DNA of 64,000 bases from Pycnopodia helianthoides. Its lineage: Eukaryota; Echinodermata; Asteroidea; Forcipulatida; Asteriidae. Made by a program: the position numbers and the translations under genes. Below the pieces are notes generated by a model. The model did no database searches and was not told the DNA's origin. It saw only the letters and a list, made by a program, of their open reading frames with translations. Numbering within the stretch: position 1 is the stretch's first letter; the number at the start of each line of letters is the position of its first letter. Positions 56,781 through 64,000 of this stretch are shown here, in pieces. Where the stretch lies: positions 14,955,757 to 15,019,756 of the forward strand of contig CM063251.1 in NCBI GenBank assembly GCA_032158295.1. Direction: 5' to 3'.

Positions 56781-57305
56781 TTTCTTTCTAGTGCGCTATG
56801 ATCTTGATGGAATAGCGCCTTATAAATTTTAATTGTTATGTTATGTTACATTGTACATGTACATACAATGCATTGAAACACAAATTGTGCTCGCTCTCCC
56901 CAATATTTGGGGAATAGATTCAATCAAATCTGGTCGAAATAAACAACAAAAATAATCTTGAGGAACGTGTTCAACGGCATCACATGTACTTTGCCAGAGA
57001 ATGATAAAAAATACCCCTGTATACATGTGGGCAACTGTTCAAGAATACTTCCACTGATTCCAGGGGGTGTAGAACCCATGGCTCTAATTGGTTGAGAAGG
57101 TATCGAATCACATTTTCCCCGGGGAAAACACCTTGAAGACAGTAAACAAGCACAGCGTCCCTAAGTGTATCAGAAGGAAACTGCCAAGGTTTCATCTACC
57201 AATGTCGACCCAGTGAAGATCAAATTACTTGACCCTTCCGTGTCAGGTACTGAATGCTCCATAATCACCATGGACCATTTGTCCCGCCCCTGTCTTTTAG
57301 GAAGG

Positions 57306-57397
57306 TATAAAACCAGATGTAAATCTTGGCTCTCCACAAAGCTGCACTTCACTTTCCTGAAGTTGTTTGAACTCCAATTCACGCACTGATTCTAAAG
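57306..57397 (+). promoter_or_regulatory. TATA promoter with a noncoding first exon
   Basis: A TATAAAA box (57306-57312) in GGTATAAAACC is followed by a short pyrimidine-rich leader from about 57336. This ends at a consensus donor AAAG/GTGAGT at 57397/57398. It reads as a core promoter and a roughly 60-bp 5' untranslated exon on the plus strand. The only plus-strand coding start downstream in the window that looks spliced is at 63945-64000. Confidence 0.45.
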
Positions 57398-57482
57398 GTG
57401 AGTACATTTTTGTTACACAGGACCAGCTACATGCATTAGTGCATGTAAGGACTTTGGTTTATAGTTCATCTGTACTCTAATA

Positions 57483-57885
57483 TTAAAGGCACTGGACACT
57501 ATTGGTAATTACTCAAAATAATTGTTAGCATAAAAACTTACTTGGTAACGAGCAATGGAGAGCTGTTGATAGTATAAAACATTGCGAGAAACGGCTCCCT
57601 CTGAAGTAAGGTAGTTTTTGAGAAAGAAGTAATTTCTCAGTAAAATATTTGAATTGATTTTGAGGCCTCACGCGTGAGGTCTCAAAATCGAAATCAAGCA
57701 TCTGAAAGCACACAACTTCGTGTGACAACATGGACAAGGGTGTTTTTTCTTCCATTATTATCTCGCAATTTCGACGACCAATTGAGTTCAAATTTTCACA
57801 GGTTTGTTATTTTGTGCATATGTTGAGATACACCAAGTGAGAAGACTGGTCTTTGACAGTTACCAAAGGTGTCCAATGTCTTTAA
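57483..57885 (-). mobile_element. TTAA-flanked MITE, family B, copy 4
   Basis: This full-length copy carries the CACGCGTGAGG palindrome and has TTAA at both ends. It lies just downstream of the donor at 57398. Confidence 0.82.
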
Positions 57886-57959
57886 ATAAGTAAGCTGAAA
57901 ATATACCTGTTGTGACCCCCCCCCCCTTATCTATTTTTTCAAGTTTATTTCATTTAAAA

Positions 57960-58068
57960 TAATGCCCTCACCGAGCGCCCACAAAAGCAACCCTCCTTAG
58001 GCTTGCGAGCTACAGTGATTAAGCTCACTTATGAGGCATCCTTGGTTTCATCACCAGAAATATATAAT
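57960..58068 (-). repeat. Dispersed repeat shared with 47091-47185
   Basis: This is the inverted copy of the repeat just after the FBXL stop (AGGCTTGCGAGCTACAGTGA). The function is unknown. Confidence 0.75.
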
Positions 58069-58609
58069 AATGGCTTTTGAAGCACTACATTTAATTTCAC
58101 TGGTGGAACAAGAAATGTTATTAGAAATGCTGGCATCAGAACTTGAGTCGGACTCGGGACTCTAACCATGTATATATTTGAACCCTTTGGAGACTGTAAT
58201 AGCAGGGCTCGAGTTTGACACTGGACCGCAGGCCCGAGGCCAGTGAACTCAAGTCCAGCGGTCTTGTGTTTTAAATTCAATAACAATTCATGTACCTCAC
58301 TCTATAATATCTTGAACAGAAATATATTATGTTCAAATGTTGACTTTGAGTAATGATTTGAAATATACTTAATACCCTAAAAGACAAATGAGACATATCT
58401 TCTCTTATAAGTCTCAGTGCTTGTTCAATTAAATGCAAGTTAAACTGTGCAAGGACGTCTTTTCTCAGTTTGAATCTGGTCTTGTAAAATCATTTCTGGT
58501 CCAGGAAACACTTTGAGATACAAGTCCTGTGGTCTTCTGGATTTTTCCCCCAATTTCGAGCCCTGAATAGCTTGGCGACTTGTACACATACAATTTTTTA
58601 CAAAAAAAT

Positions 58610-59038
58610 CTGAGCTATCTAGCCCTATATTGGTGGTCTCCCTATTTTGTCAAAATCTTTGTTCGGGGGTGCCAGTCAGAAGCCATTCAACCGTAAACTG
58701 CAGAGTAGCCAGGGATCACACCAGAGTTTACGATACAACCTGGGAAGCTGCAGCCAGGGGATCACCCTAAGGGGGATGCGACTTTTTTTCATATCAAATA
58801 TCAAGTAATAAACCACAACAGAAACTGACTGAGTAGATTTTTAATAATTTTGGTTTTGAACAAAAACAAATTGACTAGAGCGGGATTTGAACCAATGACC
58901 TCCGGAGTAACATGCCGACGGCTCTACCAACTGAGATATCTAGCCCTATGTTGGCGATCTCCCTATTTTGTCAATATCTTTGTTCGGGGGTGCCAGTCAG
59001 AAGCCAAAAAACCCTAAACTGATGTGTAGCCAATGACT
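58610..59038 (-). mobile_element. tRNA-derived SINE type 2, two partial copies in the same orientation
   Basis: A 3'-truncated unit (58610-58790) is followed by a longer one (58795-59038) with CTCTACCAACTGAGATATCT and GGGATTTGAACC. Together with the inverted copy to the right they form a complex cluster. Confidence 0.65.
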
Positions 59039-59039
59039 T

Positions 59040-59235
59040 GGTTGTGATCCTTGGCTACACTGCAGTTAAGGGTTGTATGGCTTCATGACTGGCAGCCCCA
59101 AACAAAGATACTGACAAAGTAGGGAGACCACCATCAGAGGGCTAGATAGTTCAGCTGGTAGAGCTGGTACGTTTCTGGAGGTCCCAGGTTCAAGTCCCAT
59201 TCTAGTCAATATTTCTTTGTTCAACCCCCCAAAAA
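59040..59235 (+). mobile_element. tRNA-derived SINE type 2, inverted copy
   Basis: The plus strand reads GGGCTAGATAGTTCAGCTGG and CCAGGTTCAAGTCCCATTCTAG-type sequence. It faces the preceding copy, making a long inverted pair. Confidence 0.65.
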
Positions 59236-59879
59236 ATCATTAACATTACTGTTTTTTTAAATCACTTTTTAAGTACTTTAAAGTATGCGTATCAGCCAAA
59301 GATTCACATTAACAAGACCTTTGAATTTGGGTGTGATACTTTAATTGTTCCTTTAAAACCCTCCTACTGTCAGTGACTCTTGGCAACATTTTCCAGTGAG
59401 TTGACCAACCATTTAAAACCATTCGACTGCCAAAACTGTGTACTGTGTACATGCATTCCCTCATGGTATTATATTTCAGGCTGGCATAGTTTATCTATCA
59501 TTCAAAACCACTTGAATGGTATTGAATGGTCAGACAGCAAGAGGGTTAAGTATCAACAAGGAACAAATATTTGTTCCTGTGAGGAAAATGAAATAACATA
59601 AACGTACACCTGATCACATTGTACCAGGTCAGAAAAGGATGATTTTTTTGTAAAGATAATTATATTGTTTGTTTGTTTGTTTGTTTGTTTTTTTTGGGGG
59701 GGGGGGATTTTTTACTTTTGACAACCTGCTGTGTTTCCATTGTTCTAGCTCATTCATTCATCCGGAACCAGTCTGAGAATCATGAGCTTTATTCTTTTTT
59801 TTAGTCATTGCAGTACGGAGCAATGGAAATTCAAGATATTTAGTGTTTAAAGGAACACTAAGCTCACTCTGCTATAATT

Positions 59880-60137
59880 GTGGGGGTGGGGACCTACATA
59901 TACCTCCCACCCATGTGTCCCTCAAAATACAAAAAAGGAAAAACAGTTTTTAAATTGGGAAACATACATGTCCCTATATTATTTAGTTTTACCCTTTCAC
60001 CGACGTGCGTACAGCACTGTATACTCAGTACTTCCCCCAAGTTCTGTGAAAAAAATCCACAGGCATATTTCTTGGGTGGGATTCGAACCCACAACCTTTG
60101 CCATTCTAGAGCAGAAGTCTTACCAACTAGACCACAG
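59880..60137 (-). mobile_element. tRNA-derived SINE type 3
   Basis: The minus strand reads CTGTGGTCTAGTTGGTAAGA and GTGGGTTCGAATCCCACCC, good Pol III A and B boxes. The sequence then runs on with no acceptor-stem complement, so this is a SINE head and not a tRNA gene. Confidence 0.6.
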
Positions 60138-60174
60138 TATTTTGAAATAGAAAGTACATGTATTTATATTTTAA

Positions 60175-60560
60175 AAGTCAAGTAATGAACCACAAGGGAA
60201 ACTGACTGGGTAAATTTCAAATGGTTTGGGGTTGAACAAAGAAAAATTGACTAGAGCGGGATTTGAACCAACGACCTCTGGATTAATGTACCGGCACTCT
60301 ACCAACTGAGCTATCTAGCCAAATGTTGGCGGTCTCCCTATTTTGTCAATATCTTTGTTCGGGGTGCCAGTCAGAAGCCATACAACCATTAACTGCCGTG
60401 TAGCCAGGGAGTTTACGATACAACTTGGGAAGCAGCAGCCACAGGATCACCTTGAGGGGAAGTGACTTTTTTAATTCTAAATGTCAAGTAATGAACCACA
60501 AGGGAAACTGACTAGGTAAATTTCAAATTGTTTGGGGTTGAACAAAGAAAAATTGACTAT
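60175..60560 (-). mobile_element. tRNA-derived SINE type 2, full copy plus a truncated repeat
   Basis: A full unit (60175-60475) is followed by a second beginning (CAAGTAATGAACCACAAGGG at 60483) that stops after about 75 bp, as in tandem insertion. Confidence 0.7.
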
Positions 60561-60945
60561 ATTTGAAAAGTGCACATTTAAGGTCACATAACATGAAGCT
60601 TGATGAGGTCATCGTGATGCGACCTGCAAATTGTAGATGTAATGCATCCCGACTTGAATCTTGTAAAATTGCACCTTTAACATGATGTCACATGACTCTT
60701 GTTGAGGCCATTAGAACATGACCTAAAACGTCCCGGCTTGTGAACACATGCACAATTTTATCTTTGATCGAGCACTTTTGTAAACAGGTGTTCGGCATGG
60801 CGGTCAAATCTTGGATGTAACACATCCCAGCTTATGCAAGCTAATAGTTTCTGCTTGACCAAGCATTTATTGGATGTAACCCATCTCAGCTTGAATACAT
60901 GCAAAGTTTCAGCTTGATTGCCAAAGTTGTTATGTACGCATAGAT
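60560..60945 (+). repeat. Degenerate repeats with GATGTAA(C/T)(G/A)CATCCC motif
   Basis: Three or four loosely spaced units contain TTGGATGTAACACATCCCAGCTT-like sequence and nearby AGCTTGA. No coding potential. Confidence 0.5.
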
Positions 60946-62050
60946 CTTGTAAAAAACACTACCTTGGTGGTGATATAACTTGAGAAGACGTCATGCCATA
61001 TTTTATCCACATTTTATCGGCATTGCAGTATGATTTTTTACAAGTATTAAAGTTCAACTTTCGGTTTGAACCGGAAGTTAAGGTCAATTGAGGTCACCTC
61101 TTTGTGTAGCGTGTGGACCTTTCTGATTATGTATAAATCGTAAAAGTGTGACGCTTTAACTTTTAGGATCATCTACAAGTAGCAGTGACTAAATGAATTA
61201 AAGTATTGTTCTTTTTCTTTCAAATCTGGATAGAATGAAAGAGCACAATGAAAGGTGTTGTTTGGTGGTAGTTTGAAGAAAATCGGTCAAGGGATTCCAA
61301 AGTTGTTATTATTTAAGGTCTAGTTCAAAGTCAAGATTGTCGCCATGGCAACAAGCTCACCAAACATAAGCAAAAAACAGTAATCAAACAAAGATTTTAG
61401 TAAAAGCCTAATTAATAAATGAAGCTTTTAATTCCTACGAAACTAAAATATATTAGTTTCTTGCAAAAAGTTTTATGAGACTAGAAGAAATCAAACAATT
61501 TGATTGCATGGATTTTGAATTAACAGAGCTCAAACAAGGACCTAAAGTCCTGAGGGAATACTCATCAGCCAGAAATCTGCTCACGACGTAAATATGACAA
61601 CAAATGAATAAAACCAAATTTTAAAAAAATTATATAAAAAAAATTAAAATTCTGGCCATGTAAATTTTTTTGACAAAGAATAGAAAAGTAAGATAACTCT
61701 AGGATTATTTGACATAGAAAGCCCATTTTACTTTCTATTATTTATTGTTAATTATGAAAAAATGCAAATTAGGCCTAATTACTGATTCCGAAAAATTATT
61801 TTGTAATGTGATATCATAGAAAGTTGTTTTCAAAAAGCTGTATCTCAAAAAGTAAACATCTGACTACATTCATTTTTGGACTTGGAATAGAAAAGCAATA
61901 AACCTTCAGGATAAAAAAATAGAATAAAAAAAATTCCTTCAACTGATATTTGTTGTACCTAAGATAAGATAATTAGTTTTACTTTTTAAATTTTATGATT
62001 ATTTAACCTGCGATGAAAATTTGGAAAAGTATGGAAATGGTAATCATAAC
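60946..62050. other. AT-rich region without gene
   Basis: Strongly AT-rich, with A and T runs and very few open frames. It is probably intronic if the 57.3- and 63.9-kb exons are joined. Confidence 0.5.
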
Positions 62051-62280
62051 AGAAATACATGTAGAGCAAAATCAATGATCTTTGAACAGGTATTTATTAA
62101 TTGTGGATAGACAGATCTTAGAAAATTGTTAAAGTTGAAAGCTATATTCATTAAATAATTATGTAAACGAATTGTTTTTCATGTTTTTCATCCTTGATTA
62201 AAACCCCAACCCGTCATGTGTGAAGCAAAGATCTATTTTTGTTGCTCAAAGATCATTGATTTTGCTCTACATGTATTTCT
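62051..62280. repeat. Perfect 35-bp inverted repeat with a 160-bp loop
   Basis: The arms at 62051-62085 and 62246-62280 are exact reverse complements (left arm begins AGAAATACATGTAGAGCAAA). The region around them is AT-rich and noncoding. Confidence 0.85.
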
Positions 62281-62589
62281 ATTTTATATTTTAAATATTC
62301 TTTCAATATTTATATTGAAAGAACGATAAAATAAAAAATGCAAAGTTAAAAGTTAGTTAGTAAGTAGATTAAATTGTTTTGTATGTTAAATTGAAAAATA
62401 GCAAGACAAATTATCAATAATTAAATGTCAAGTAGTGATAGAAACAGAGAGTAAAACGATACATAAAAAACAAATTTGAAATTCCCGCAAAAGGATTTGA
62501 TAAGGGATACTTAATTGCATTACACGTCCATTAACACGTCCGTTCAAGCTGTACACTAGATCTCGATTAAAGCAATGTAAACAATGCAC

Positions 62590-62900
62590 GCCCACATGTA
62601 GACAGGGACGCGGCGCAGAGAATAGTCTGGTTTCAGCCCAATCACGTGACCTTGTGCACTGTGCTGTCGTGCGCTGTATGCATCACTATTTACAAGAGGT
62701 CAAAACCAGACCAACTACCGCTGTACACAACCTTCATACCCTAGGAGCAGAATCTTGAGCGACCCCTCGATTGAAAGGCGCTCTCCTCGGAAACCGCCTC
62801 GTTCTTAAACTTTGACCTGGCCAGCATTCGCTGCATCAGAAATGGCGCTTTCGAATGGTATGCGTCACGACCGTGGGCTGAATCTCTATCGTTTATTTAT
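62590..62900. promoter_or_regulatory. CpG-richer block with a palindromic E-box
   Basis: The AT-rich region at 61-62.5 kb gives way to about 300 bp with more CpG. It contains CCCAATCACGTGAC (CACGTG E-box next to a CCAAT-like site, 62637-62650). It could be a promoter for an unseen transcript, but no exon is supported. Confidence 0.2.
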
Positions 62901-63516
62901 TGCCGGTAATACATTTCAATGATGTGTAATTAACTCAAGATCATTTTAAACACACTGTTCTTTGGCATAATTAAAAAGCCCAACATCTAAGCTTTAATTT
63001 GAGGGTAAGCATGACATTTTTGGACGTATTTTAAGCAAGCGACAGGCCAAAGAAAACTGCCACTCCACTCGGAGAAAAAAGTCCGAGAAATGTACCGACT
63101 TGTTAAATAGCAAGGTTTCAACGGGTGAAAAAGTGTTCGCCAGTTTTTAAGTACGGATTTCAATTTAAGATTTCTAAATATCTGAAAGTCTAGTTGGTCT
63201 AAAATTGTACAAAGTACTAGAAAAAAGTGTTTTTAATAGATCCCTTTCATTAATTAATTTTTATTCTGGTCCATTTCATTAAAATAATTATTTGAAGATG
63301 GGACATTGACACTTTTGCATGGATTTTCGCCGGGTGTGCGCGGCCACGTAATTGTGGCCCTGACGTCCCTTGTAGTACAAGTTATACTCTACCTACATGT
63401 AAAGTTTTAAGTTGATACAAATTTTACAACTGTGCATTTTGGTGCGGACAATCGCCGGGCAGAAGAAGAAGAAAAACTTTTAAACAAATTTCTTCTTTTA
63501 ATGAACAAAAACAATG

Positions 63517-63705
63517 AGCTGTTCAGGCTATTGCCCTGAACACCTAAAAAGAAGAAGAAAAACGAACACAAACAATGAGTTGTAAAAAAAACAACCCAAA
63601 ACAAGAGGTGAGGTGTTCCGAGCTATGCTCCGAACACCTAAAACAATAATTTTTTTTAAACCCGAACAAAAACAAGAGGTGTTCCGTGCTGTTCTCCGAA
63701 CTCCT
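63517..63705 (+). repeat. Three short hairpins of one family
   Basis: Hairpins at 63519-63543, 63611-63639 and 63677-63705 share the form AGGTGTTCCGAGC-loop-GCTCCGAACACCT followed by AAAA. An ORF across them is an artefact. Confidence 0.7.
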
Positions 63706-63867
63706 AAAAAAAATTCCTGTTCCAGCGTGCTGCGCTTGGAAAATCTAATAAAATACCACTACGCCTACCCGACCGCCCTGTGTAATTGGAACTGTTTTGT
63801 ATTTGTTGTTTTTGTTTAAGAAAAAACCACTAATTACCTCCCTCTTTTACTCCCTCTCTCTCCTCCT

Positions 63868-63874
63868 CACCCCT

Positions 63875-63924
<50 letters not shown>
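63868..63924 (+). repeat. (CT)n microsatellite
   Basis: A long pure CT run lies immediately upstream of the acceptor at 63944. It probably serves as the polypyrimidine tract of that site. Confidence 0.95.
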
Positions 63925-63928
<4 letters not shown>

Positions 63929-63944
63929 CCCACTCTTACTACAG

Positions 63945-64000
63945 GAGCCGCTTCAAGATGAGGACATCCAGCACCCTGACACTTTGCTGTATCGCCTTAC
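63945..64000 (+). CDS. Start of a secreted-protein coding exon, cut by the window edge
   Basis: A long CT tract and CTTACTACAG form a strong acceptor. Thirteen bases later an ATG in AAGATGAGG opens MRTSSTLTLCCIAL, which continues off the edge. A basic residue followed by a hydrophobic stretch is how a signal peptide begins. It may be exon 2 of the gene whose TATA promoter and noncoding exon lie at 57.3-57.4 kb, an arrangement common for neuropeptide and other secreted-protein genes. Frame 1 is also open (EPLQDEDIQHPDTLLYRL), so an internal exon in that frame cannot be excluded. Confidence 0.4.

Larger units (their letters stand above)
53893..56850 (+). mobile_element. L2-clade (CR1/L2-type) non-LTR retrotransposon, nearly intact ORF2
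   Basis: The element encodes an apurinic-like endonuclease and a reverse transcriptase. Endonuclease motifs are WNARSVRNK, ITEPWL, GDFNIHID and FSDHYMIHCS. Reverse transcriptase motifs are LLDLSAAFDTIDHD, YGLPQGSILGPL and YADD at 55935-55946. The C-terminal region (LHWLPIRERIHFKI ... MIWNNLPTVIR ... LKTHLF) is typical of L2-clade LINEs. The 3' tail reads GCGCTATGATC... AGCGCCTTATAAATTTTAAT, with a TTATG-type end near 56850. ORF1 and a clear 5' end are not seen. It lies between the visible RPE exons and the right edge, antisense to RPE. Confidence 0.9.

Noticed and set aside
57165..57389. Plus-strand ORF of 74 codons over the TATA region
   Set aside because: It runs through the TATA box and leader and has no similarity. 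The promoter reading is simpler.
60064..60137. tRNA gene on the minus strand
   Set aside because: The B box is perfect, but the acceptor-stem halves do not pair and a SINE body follows.
63613..63819. Plus-strand ORF of 68 codons near the right edge
   Set aside because: It is generated by the repeated hairpin units (RTPK repeats).

Overview
This is a window of animal nuclear DNA, not bacterial. It has intron-containing genes with GT-AG junctions, long AT-rich gaps, tRNA-derived SINEs, a LINE and many short inverted-repeat elements. The genes are ordinary metazoan families, and the repeat landscape looks like a marine deuterostome, most likely an echinoderm and perhaps a sea star. That assignment is inference from general character; no single sequence proves it.

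Layout from left to right. 1-24 kb: no confirmed gene. It holds TTAA-flanked MITEs, other foldback elements, two tandem-repeat arrays (about 10.6-11.5 kb and 13.5-14.1 kb), a CRE/TATA promoter-like block at 12.35-12.45 kb, and one candidate minus-strand exon at 9.83-10.19 kb. 24.03-24.60 kb (minus): the first coding exon of a secreted protein with a signal peptide and an agrin-NtA/neuregulin-like NTR-fold domain. Its later exons should lie to the left. 31.91-40.37 kb (minus): a full ten-exon gene for an SV2-like major-facilitator transporter. I joined all ten exons in phase to give 679 residues, including the pentapeptide-repeat luminal domain. 42.88-47.01 kb (plus): a four-exon F-box/leucine-rich-repeat gene of 242 residues, divergent from the SV2-like gene. 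51.54-52.86 kb (minus): the last two exons of ribulose-5-phosphate 3-epimerase (RPE), convergent with the F-box gene; its upstream exons were not found and probably lie beyond the right edge. 53.9-56.85 kb (plus): a nearly intact L2-clade LINE with one frameshift, apparently in the RPE intron and antisense to it. 57.3-64.0 kb (plus): a TATA promoter with a short noncoding exon, and at the extreme right edge an acceptor followed by an ATG and the start of a signal peptide. These may be one secreted-protein gene running off the window.

The most interesting material is the mobile-element ecology. At least four MITE families flanked by TTAA share an internal skeleton but differ in termini. A family built from GGGTCA/TGACCC motifs resembles clustered nuclear-receptor half-sites. 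Another carries CRE, YY1-like and CCAAT-like motifs in a short unit. One family has hexanucleotide repeats in its termini. Three tRNA-derived SINE types are present, one as a head-to-head pair. No rRNA, confident tRNA gene or CRISPR array was seen.
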